From contig NC_058522.1 of assembly GCF_904849725.1 (NCBI RefSeq), positions 337,223,029 to 337,287,028 on the forward strand: a stretch of DNA of 64,000 nt, in the 5' to 3' direction. Below are positions 49,765 through 59,125 of this stretch, piece after piece. Within the stretch, counting starts at the first letter, position 1. Every line of letters begins with the position of its first letter. Origin of the DNA: Hordeum vulgare subsp. vulgare (lineage: Eukaryota > Streptophyta > Magnoliopsida > Poales > Poaceae). Made by a program: the position numbers and the translations under genes. The notes under the pieces are model-generated. The model was given only the letters and a program-made list of their open reading frames with translations. It did no database searches and was not told the origin of the DNA.

Positions 49765-51328
49765 TGATACGTCTCAAACGTATCTATAATTTTTGATGGT
49801 TTCATGTTGTTATCTTGTCATCTTTAGATGTTTTATGTACCTTTTATATCTTTTTTTGGGACAAACTTATTAATTCAGTGCCAAGTGCCAGTTCCTGTTT
49901 TTTCTGTGTTTTTGGCTCTTTTCACATCTGATTTTGGAACGGAGTCCAAACGGAATAAAATCCCTGAAATGAGTTTCCCGAACGGAAGAAGATCAGGGGG
50001 CGTGTGGGCCAAGTCAGGTAGCTCCAGGGAGCCCACAAGCCCCCACTCCGCCACAAGTGGGAGGCGGCGGTGTAAGGGTTGTGGCCTCCCTGGCCGCCCC
50101 CTGACCTAGATCTTTGGCCTATATATTCCCTAAAATACAACAAAAAATCAGGGGAGCCTCGAAAATACTTTTCTACCGCCGCAAGCTTCCGTTTCCGCGA
50201 GATATCATCTGGAGACCTTTCCCGGTGCCCTGTCGGACGGGATTTTAAAGTTGGACGGCTTATTCATCATCATCATCGCCCCTCCAATGACTCGTGGGTA
50301 GTTCACTTCAGACCTACGGGTTCGTAGTTAGTATCTAGATGGCTTCTTCTCTCTCTTGGATCTTCAATACAAAGTTCTCCATGATCTTCATGGAGATCTA
50401 TCCGATGTAATCTTCTTTGGCGGTGTGTTTGTCGAGATCCGATGAATTGTGTATTTGTGATCAGATTATCTATGATATATATTTGAGTCTTTGCTGATTT
50501 CTTATATGCATGATTTGATATCCTTGTAAGTCTCTCTGAGTCTTGGGTTTTGTTTGGCCAACTAGATCTATGATTCTTGCAATGGGAGAAGTGCTTGGTT
50601 TTGGGTTCTACCATGTGGTGACCTTTCCCAGTGACAGTAGGGGCAGCAAGGCACACATTTAGTAGTTGCCATGAAGGGTAACAAGATGGGCTCTGTCGTT
50701 GATATGAGATTGTCCATCTACATCATGTCATCTTGCTTAAGGCGTTACTCTGTTCTTTTGGACTTAATACACTAGATGCATGCTGGATAGCGGTCGACGT
50801 GCGGAGTAATAGTAGTAGATGCAGAAAGTATCAGTCTACTTTTTTTGGACGTGATGCCTATTGATATAATAATTGCTATAGATATCGTCACGACTTTGCG
50901 CGGTTCTATCAATTGCTCGACCGTAATTTGTTCACCCACCGTCTACTTGCTTTCATGAGAGAAGCCACTCGTGAACACTACGGGCCCCGGGTCTATTCAC
51001 ATCCATCGTTTACACCTACGCTTTTACTTTGCTTTGTTACTTTGTTGCTTTCAGTTCTCACTTGGCGAACAATCTATAAGGGATTGACAACCCCTTCATA
51101 GTGTTGGGAGAAAGCTTTTGTGTTTGTGCAGGACCTTGTGATAGTCCTCCACTGGATTGATACCTTGGTTCTCAAACTGAGGGAAATACTTACCACCGCT
51201 GTGCTACATCACCCTTTCCACTTTGAGGGAACACCAACGCAAGGCTCCATAGCCGTAGAAGAAGGATTCCTGGTGCCGTCGACATGACTATTCCTGTCGC
51301 CGTTACCAGGGCAGCACAGCTGACATTA
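49765..51328 (+). repeat. 3' LTR of the pol-less Gypsy element
   Basis: This 1564-bp LTR ends GACATTA, a mutated CA end compared with GACATCA in the 5' LTR. It is followed by the TSD GCAAC at 51329-51333. Confidence 0.9.
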
Positions 51329-52605
51329 GCAACCCATCATCTACTTACTACTCCACAATGCCTTCCTCTAGGCCCAAACATGGTGAAGTGTTATGTAGTC
51401 GATGTTCACATAACACCACTAGAGGAAAAGACAACATACAACATATCAAAATACCGAACGAATACCAAATTCACATGACTATTATCAGCATGACTTATCC
51501 CATGTCCTCAGGAACAAATTTAACTACTCACAAAGCATAATCATAATCATGATCAGAGGTGTAATGAATAGCATCAAGGATCTGAACATAAACTCTTCCA
51601 CCAAGTAATCCAACTAGCATCAACTACAAAGGGTAATCAACACTACTAGCAACCTTACAAGTAGCAAACGGAGTCGCGAGACGGAGATTGGTTACAAGAG
51701 ATGAACTAGGGATTGGAGAGGAGATGGTGTTGATGAAGATCTTGATGGAGATGACTCCCCTCCAACGAGAGGAGTGTTGGTGATGACGATGGCGACGATT
51801 TCCCCCTCCGGGAGGGAAGTTTCCCCGGCAGGATCATCCTGCCGGAGCTCTAGATTGGATCTGCTTAAGTTCCGCCTCGTGGCGGCGGCGAAACCACGAA
51901 AAAGCTCCTCCTCGATTTTTTTCTGGAATGAAACCCTTCATATAGCAAAAGAGGGGGCAGTGGGCCGTCAGGGAGCCCACAAGCCCTGTAGCCGCCACCA
52001 GGGGGTGGCGGCTACCATGCTTGTGGGGCCCTAGTAGCTCCCCTCTGGTACTTCTTTCGCCCAGTATTTTTTATATATTCCCAAAAAATTCCACGTTGAT
52101 TTTCAGGGCAATTGGAGTTGTGCAGAATAGAGGACTCAGGCTTGCTCCTTATCTAGTCCAGAATTCCAGCTGCCGGTATTCTCCCTCTTCAAATAAACCT
52201 TGCAAAATAAGAGAGAAAAAGCATAAGTATGGTACCACAAGTTAATATAACAGCCCATAAAGCGATAAATATCAACATGAAAGCATGATGCAAAATGGAT
52301 GTATCAACAGGCCACCTGGGATGCCCCTGGCCCCCGTTTGGCCCATCTTTGGTGATCCGGAAGCTTCTGTTTCCCTGATTTTTTATATATATTTTTCTAG
52401 AATTTTTCGGCCTTCGGAAAATTGGGTAAAAGCCCCTGCAAAATAGACATCACTAGATAGAAACTGGCACTGGGTGCACTGAGTTAGTAGGTTAGTCCAA
52501 ATATGTGTAAAATGATATAAAAGTGTAGGAAAACATATAACAATGTCACCCAAAAGATCATGGAACAAGCAGAAATTATAGATACGTTTGGGACGTATCA
52601 AGGAT

Positions 52606-53914
52606 CCATGTATGAAAACAAGGTGTAGCCTTTGGAAGAACTACTTGATGGTCGTAAGACTGTTAAGTACAGATGGATCTTTAAAAGGAGGACACGCGAT
52701 GATGGTAAAAAGTCACCATTAAGAAAGCTCGACTTCTCGCAAAGATGTTTCCAACAAGTTCAAAGAGTTGACTATGATGAGACTTTCTCACTCGTAGCGA
52801 TGCTAAAAGTTTGTTGGACTTCTATTTGAAGTTGCTGCATTATTTACAAAGTCTTCCAAATAGGATGTGAAAACATTGTTTCCTCGACGCTTTCCTTGAG
52901 GAAAGGTTGTATGTGATACAACCGGAAGGTTTTGTCGATCCCGAGGATGCTAACAAGTATGCAAGCTCCAACAATCCTTCTATGGACTGGAGCAAGCATC
53001 TCGGAGTTCGAATATACACTTTGATGAGATGATCAAAGTTTTGGGTTTATATAAAGTTTATGAGAAACTTGTATTTCCAAAGAAGTGAGTGGGAGCACTA
53101 TAGAATTTATGATGAGTATACGTGGTTGACATATTGTTGATTGGAAATGATGTAGAATTTATGGAAAGCATATAGGGTTGTTTGAAAAGTGTTTTTCAAA
53201 GGAAAACCTGGATTAAGCTACTTGAATATTGAGCATCAAGATATATAGAGATAGATCAAGACACTTGATAAAACTTTCAATGAAATGCATGCGTTGACAA
53301 GTTTTTGAAGAAGTTCAAAATAGATCGGCATAGAAGGGGTTCTTGGCTGTGTTGTAAGGTGTGAATATTGAGTAAGACTCAAAACTTGACCACGGTAGAA
53401 GAAAGAGAAAGGACGAAGGACATCCCCTATGCCTTAGCCATAGGCTCTATAGTATGCTATGATGTGTACCGCACCTGATGTGTGCCTTGCCATGAATCTG
53501 TCAAGGGGTACTAGAGTGATCCAGGAATGGATCACTAGACATCGGTCAAAGTTATCCTTAGTAACTAGTGGACTAAGGAATTTTTCTCGATTATGGAGGT
53601 GATAAAAGAGTTTGTCATAAAGGGTTACGTCGATGCAAGCTTTGACACTAATCCGGATGACTCTGAGTCGTAAACCGGATTCGTATAGTGGAGCAGTCAG
53701 TTGGTATAGTTCCAACTGGCGCATGGTAGCAACATCTATATGATCACATAGAGATTTGTAAAGCGCACAAGGATCTGAAAGGTTCAGGCCCGTTGACTAA
53801 AAACCTCTCTCACCAGCAAGACATGATCGAACCCCAGAACTGTATGGGTGTTAGATTCATTACAATCACACAGTGATGTGAACTATATTATTGACTCTAG
53901 TGCAAGAAGGAGAC
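52606..53914 (+). pseudogene. pol: Copia reverse transcriptase and RNase H remnant
   Basis: Directly after the TSD the frame reads SMYENKV, then DGRKTVKYRWIFK and VDYDETFSLVAMLK, the N-terminal reverse transcriptase block of Angela-type Copia elements. A stop follows KV and several others come later. RNase H remnants include IKGYVDASFDTNPDDSES at about 53617-53670, holding one of the catalytic Asp. A purine stretch, GCAAGAAGGAGA (53902-53913), acts as the polypurine tract right before the LTR. Non-functional. Confidence 0.8.
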
Positions 53915-53975
53915 TGTTGGAAATATGCACTAGAGGCAATAATAAATTGGTTATTATTATATATCCGTGTACATG

Positions 53976-55628
53976 TGATGACAAGTTGATGGATATACTT
54001 CTCGCCCCTCGTTGGTTACCCCAAGTGGAAGGTGGAGATGTAGTCAGCAACAAATTTCCCTTACACGAAGACTGTAAGGTTTATCGAACCAGAAGGACTC
54101 CTAGGCTCAACAAGTAGGTATCTTCGGTCAGCAGAAGACGTGGACCTGCACACACAACAAATAACTTTTCTCCCAACGAGTACAGAGAGGTTGTCAATCT
54201 CTCCGGCCTTGTAGTTTGCAAAGGATAAAAACACAAGCAGGAAGGTAATAGTGATTGCAACGGAAAAGTAAATGAAAGCGGTAAATAATGGAGGTGTAAA
54301 CAATGATATTGATATGGACCGGAGTCAATGATGTTCACTAGTGATGTCTATCTCCCAAAAGACGATAAACAACTATGCTAGGGTAAACAAATCACAGTTG
54401 GGCAATTGACAGAATTATGATCACACCGCAATGCTAATTATGCTCCTTGATAGTTAGAGGTTCAATAGTAATGAGCAGTATGCCAAGACAAGTAGACCAT
54501 TTATTCATTAGCATCTACTTACTAATCATCCACCTTGATATATCTATCCAGAACATCTCTCCGGTATTAAGTTGCGAGCCCCACCCAAAGTGTAAACTCA
54601 AAGCAAAGGACAACTTCATTAACAAACTATGCGTAAGGTAAACAATCCTTGCAACCGTTGTCACAAGCACCATTGTTTTCTCCCTGGTGGCAACAAGCAC
54701 ATCCCCTAGTCTCATGTTTCTATCACTCAAGCTAGACATCGAGGGGCCCGAACCCACAATCATGCATAATGCTCCATCTTGGAGTTACGATCTACTACTT
54801 GGCCAAAGCAATAAAAAGCAACGGAGAACATTCATGAATCACTAAGGAACATAATATAAAAGGATAATAAAATATATATAACTCATAACAATCTGAACAT
54901 AATCTCATAATCCATTGGATCCCAACAAACCGAGCATAGTAAAAGGAAGAGGATTACATAGATGCCTTGATCATGTAGGGCAGCTCACAAGGACTAACTA
55001 TTGAAGTACAAGATTGGAGAGAACACATCACATAGCTACTGGTCATGGACTCGTGGTCCAAGGAGGACTACTCACGGCACGTCCGGGAAGCGTCCATGGC
55101 GGTGGGGAAGCTCTTGGAGGTCAATCCTCCCTCCAGCAGGGTAATAGGAAGAGGTCTCTTGACGCTCCCGATCTTGGAAGCGCTGCGGCGGCGGAATGAT
55201 GGAGAAATTCACGGTTCCAGAAAGTATGCGAGGGTTTCCTCATGGAACACTAAATATAGGCCAAAAGAGGGCACCGGAGGAGGTGGAACCGACCCAGGTG
55301 ACCTCCTGGCGCGACCTAGGGCCTTGCCGCGCGAGCAGGCCGCCTGGGAGGCCCCTGGCCCCCCTCTGGCCCTCCTTCGGTGATCCCGAAGCTTCTGTTT
55401 CTCTGATTTTTTATATATGTTTTCTGGATTTTTTCGGGCTTCGGGAAATTGGGTAAAAGCCCCTGCAAAATAGACATCAGGAGAGAAAAAACTGGCACTG
55501 TGTGTACTGAGTTAGTAGGTTAGTCCAAATTTGTGTAAAATGATATAAACGTGTAGCAAAACATATTACAATGTCACCCAAAAGATCATGGAACAAGCAG
55601 AAATTATAGATACATTTGGGACGTATCA
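53976..55628 (-). repeat. Solo LTR X2 in the right Copia LTR
   Basis: The plus strand reads TGATGACAAG at the left end and GGGACGTATCA at the right end, so on the minus strand it starts TGATACGTCCC. The TSD ACATG is at 53971-53975 and 55629-55633. At 1653 bp it is the complete reference for the fragmented copy X1. No interior is present. The short frames within it have no domain. Confidence 0.9.
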
Positions 55629-56908
55629 ACATGATAACCGTTTATTATCCATGCTAGAATTGTATTGATCGGAAACTCAAATACGTGTGTGGATACATAG
55701 ACAACACACTGTCCCTAGTGAGCCTCTAGTTGACTAGCTCATTGATCAAAGATGGTCAAGGTTTCCTGGCCATAGACATGCGTTGTCACCTGATAACGGG
55801 AGCACAACATTAGGAGAATGATGTGATGGACAAGATCCAAACTATGATCGTAGCATATGATTGTGTGAGTTTATTGCTACTCTTTTCTGCATGTCAATAT
55901 ATCTATTCCTATGACCATGAGATCATGCAACTCCTGGACACCGGAGGAATACCTTATGTGTATCAAACATGGCAACGTAACTGGGTGACTATAAAGGTGC
56001 TCTACATGTATCTCCAAAGGTGTATGTTGGGTTGGCATGGATCAAGACTGGGATTTGTCACTCCATGTGACGGAGAGGTATCTTGGGGCCCACTCAGTAA
56101 TACAACATCACAACAAGCCTTGCAAGCAATGTGACTAAGGAGTTAGTCACGTGATCTTGTATTACGGAACGAGTAAAGAGACTTGTCGGTAACGAGATTG
56201 AAGTAGGTATGGAGATACCGACGATTGAATCTCGGGCAAGTACCATACCGAAGGACAAAGGGAAACGCATACGAAATTAATTGAATCCTTGACATAGAGG
56301 TTTAACCGAGAGAGATCTTCGTAGAATATGTAGGAGCCAATATGGGCATCCAGGTCCAGCTATTGGTTATTTACCGGAGAATGTCTTAGGTCATGTCTAC
56401 AAAGTTCTCGAACCCACACGGTCTGCACACTTAAGGTTCGGTGACGTCTCGGTGTAGTTGAGATATAGGTGTTGGTGACCGAAGGTTGTTTGGAGTCCTA
56501 GATGAGATCCTGGACGTCACGGAGGAGTTGCGGAATGGTTCGGAGGTAAGGATTGATATATAGAAGTCCTGTTTTGGTCACCAAAAACGTTTTGGGCTCA
56601 TCGATAGTGTATCGGGAGTGCCGGGAGGGTACCGGGGAACCACCTGGACGGGTGTGATGACCCAAAGGCTTCATGGGCTGTGAGAGGAGGTAGACCAGGC
56701 CTTAGTGGGCTAGTCGAAGCCTCCCCTAAGGGCCCACGCGGCTGGAGTGGAGGAATAAGGAAAAAAGGCCAAAGGTGGAAAGAGTTTCCAAGTGGGAAGA
56801 AAGGAATCCTAATCCTACTAGGATTGGAGGAGGACTCCTCCTCTCCTCCCCACTTAGGCCGACGCAAAGGGGAAAACCCTGGAACGCAGCCTCCTACCTC
56901 CCTCCTCC

Positions 56909-56916
56909 TATATATA
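56909..56916 (+). promoter_or_regulatory. TATA box of the right Copia LTR
   Basis: TATATATA stands at the place equivalent to 2663-2670. A promoter in a 3' LTR could read outward into 57404 and beyond; activity is not shown. Confidence 0.55.
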
Positions 56917-57403
56917 CTAGAGGTATTGAGGGTTTTTGCAAACACAGAAATCAGCCACGGCTGCCTCTCTCTCCCTCTAGATCTGTTTCTCCTCTAGTCT
57001 AATCCAGCGGTGCTTAGGCAAAGCCCTGCTGGATTTGATCACCACCACCACCACGCCGCCGTGCTGGAGAACTCATCTACCTCTCCGCCCTATTGTTGGA
57101 TCAAGAAGGCGGTGATCGTCATCGAGCTGCACGTGTGCTAAACGCGGAGGTGTCGTCCGTTCGGCACTAGATCGGGATGGACCGTGATGGGATCGCGGGA
57201 CGGATCATGATGTGATCGTGGGACGGGCTGCGATTCGGTTCGCGAAGATGTTCCACTACATCAACTGCGTTATATACTCTTACGCTTAGCGATCTAGAAG
57301 GATATGTGGATCCGGTCTCCCCTCTCATAGATGATCATCATCATGGATATGTCTTGCGTGTGCGTAGGAATTTTTTTACTTCTCATGCGATGTTCCCCCA
57401 ACA

Positions 57404-58129
57404 GTTGTGGCAGAGCACGGCGACGCTCTCGGGCGAGAGAGAGCGAACCAGAGGGAAAAGAGAGAGCGAGGGGAAAGAGAGGATGAGGACAGAGGAAGAG
57501 GACAAGAGAGGCAAGGGGAAGACGTCGCACTCGCGCTCCTAGCTGTCTCCGGCCTCAACGGCAAGCTGGAGGTGTCCGCGGGAGAACACGCGCGCGCTAT
57601 GCCTGTGCCTACTAGCGAGGGGTGGAAGAAGACTCCCTCGCTCGTGGTGGGCTCGGCCTTCAACATGGGCAGCCCAGGTAAGCCATCTACCCCATTTTCT
57701 TTTATATATGTTATTTATTTTTTTTAGTATGTTTCTGATTTAGTAAAATACTAAATCAAATTTGTTGCTTATGAAAATAAATATGTGGTTATGTATAGAA
57801 AGTCGAGAGCCACATAAAAAGTTTCAGAATTTTTGAAGCTATAGAAATATTTATAGCATTTTATAACTCCAATTCAAATACTTATTGAGTTAATTCAGTG
57901 AGAAAAATGGCATGTAAAAACATAGGTCACCTCTGGTTGATGTTGCCACATTTTTCCAGAGATGATGAACATTTTACAAGGTCATTTTGGATTCATTGAA
58001 AATTATGTAAGGTGAACCTATTTGGACTCAAATAGTGCTAGGGTTTTGATAATCCCATTTCAGGTTGAACGAAAAATTAAACATGATGCTATCACAACCA
58101 TGAACCTTAGTGCATGCTAAAAGTAGGGA
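57404..58129 (+). repeat. Probable LTR fragment with GC-rich leader and splice donor
   Basis: The GC-rich, purine-rich leader ends in CCCAGGTAAGCC (donor GT at 57678), then the sequence becomes AT-rich. This is the same arrangement as in the solo LTR 6312-9885. The left end is cut by the Copia LTR, the right by the next LTR. The frame of 106 codons at 57407-57727 has no domain. Confidence 0.4.
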
Positions 58130-59125
58130 TGTGACACTCAAATTTATTTTTGGAGTTGGTTTTAGTTCTTTTTATTAACACCTATTGCATAAAAAAATTG
58201 CATACTTTTATTTGACTTGGAAAAATGTTCACTGTTTTATGACATCACTATAAATATCTATTGTGGTATTTTTGGTAGGTACGTATATAGCATTTTATTT
58301 TAGCTAGTTGAATTCCTGGAGCAGAGATTTTAATTGTTAAAAAAACCAGCGTGCATACTGTGCAGCCCAACTAGGCTAGGAGCAGTAGCGCAACGACAGA
58401 GGCTGACCCATTTCCACGCAACCGCAGCCCACCCACAGTTTTTTTTCTTTTCCTCCTCTGCCCCGCGGACATTGGGCCCCACTAGTCATCTCCTTCCTCC
58501 ACGCGGTCTCGTCCTCACTCATGAGACCCCCTCCGCTCCCGAACCCAATTCGATCGAATTGGAACGATCTTCTGTCCCTACCGCAGTACCACCTCCTTAT
58601 AAGTAATCTACCCTTCTGGCTCGTCCGATTTTTTGCCAAATATCGATCTCCCATGCACGGTATCACTCGTACCAGTCGAAACCGATCTCGTCGGAGTCCG
58701 CCACCTGAAGCTCCCGTCGCTGGTCAAATTCGTGACCGCAAAGGGTTCCCCGCCTCTATAATCACCACTGTACTCTTCCCCATGGTCTCCTCTCTGTTCC
58801 TTAACTCCAAGCGCATGCAAGGGAGCACCAAAGCGAGCTACACGATGCTGCTGAAGATCACCAACGCCACCACGGTGTTGTTCGAGCTCCGCCGCCAACA
58901 GAGGACTCCTTGGTCGCCGCTACAGACACCATCGTCACCCCCAACGTGCTCCTCATGCTCCAGTAGCTTATGAATCGCTGAAGATCCGTGGAAGCCGTCA
59001 CCACCGAGCTGCTCGTGCTGGTCCCTTCGAGTCCGACAGCCCCTACTCCCTGTTCTTCTCTCGTGACCTGCCCGTACCATCTAATCATCGCCGTGCGGCC
59101 AAGATTACATCTATGTTTTGTTGTA

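Larger units (their letters stand above)
41250..51328 (+). mobile_element. Complete but pol-less Gypsy-type LTR element with nested LINE
   Basis: Two LTRs (41250-42811 and 49765-51328) both start TGATACGTCTC; they end GACATCA and GACATTA. The TSD GCAAC is at 41245-41249 and 51329-51333. A primer site for tRNA-Asp follows the first LTR and a polypurine tract precedes the second. Without the LINE it is about 6.7 kb. The interior has only a broken gag-like frame and a long non-coding part, so it depended on another element for pol. LTR copies differ by roughly one base in twenty near their starts. Confidence 0.9.
38214..52306 (-). mobile_element. Athila-clade (Sabrina-like) Gypsy element, 3' half deleted, with nested Gypsy
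   Basis: On the minus strand the order is 5' LTR (52306 to 40699, interrupted), primer site for tRNA-Asp (40687-40670), gag (40592 to about 39215), protease, and the first part of reverse transcriptase, ending at 38214. The rest of pol and the 3' LTR are gone. Gag keeps a long open frame but frameshifts separate it from pol. It sits inside solo LTR X1, whose sequence resumes at 52307. Confidence 0.85.
40699..52306 (-). repeat. 5' LTR of the Athila element, split by a complete Gypsy element
   Basis: The parts are 40699-41249 and 51334-52306, about 1.52 kb together. On the minus strand the LTR starts TGATACATCC at 52306 and ends GGGTCATCA at 40699. The uninterrupted copy at 1-1284 shows that 41249 and 51334 were neighbours (TCTAGCAAC then CCATCATC). 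The right boundary is placed at 52306 because the next bases align with the X2 LTR. Confidence 0.85.
21217..52600 (-). repeat. Solo LTR X1 in Copia reverse transcriptase, filled by later insertions
   Basis: Left part 21217-21641 and right part 52307-52600 align with the two ends of the intact solo LTR X2 at 53976-55628. The flanking AGGAT (21212-21216 and 52601-52605) is a 5-bp TSD, and joining across it restores the Copia frame (SERG, then SMYENK). On the minus strand the LTR starts TGATACGTCCC. About 0.95 kb of its middle is absent, lost together with the right end of the CACTA element and the 3' half of the Athila element. Confidence 0.85.
1380..57403 (+). mobile_element. Angela/BARE1/WIS-like Copia retrotransposon, expanded to 56 kb by nested insertions
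   Basis: Both LTRs begin TGTTGGAAATAT and end CCCCAACA in the same orientation. Between them are a primer site, a long leader, gag, protease, integrase, reverse transcriptase and RNase H remnants in normal Copia order, and a polypurine tract. The Copia pieces are 1380-4020, 18724-21216, 52606-53975 and 55629-57403; everything else is inserted. The coding parts carry many stops and frameshifts, so the element cannot transpose by itself. By eye the LTRs differ by roughly one base in eight in the TATA region, so the insertion is old. The five bases flanking the two ends do not match (AATAC and GTTGT). The family call rests on recognition of LTR ends and protein motifs. Confidence 0.85.
53915..57403 (+). 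repeat. Right (3') LTR of the Angela-like Copia element, split by solo LTR X2
   Basis: The LTR begins TGTTGGAAATAT at 53915 and ends CCCCCAACA at 57403. It is interrupted at 53976-55628, flanked by ACATG on both sides; the left LTR shows the uninterrupted order (TTCATGATAA). The net length is about 1830 bp. A TATA box is at 56909. Confidence 0.9.

Noticed and set aside
57407..57727. 106-codon frame beginning MAEHGDALGRERANQ
   Set aside because: Purine-rich LTR-like leader crossing a splice donor; both strands are equally open, so there is no coding support.
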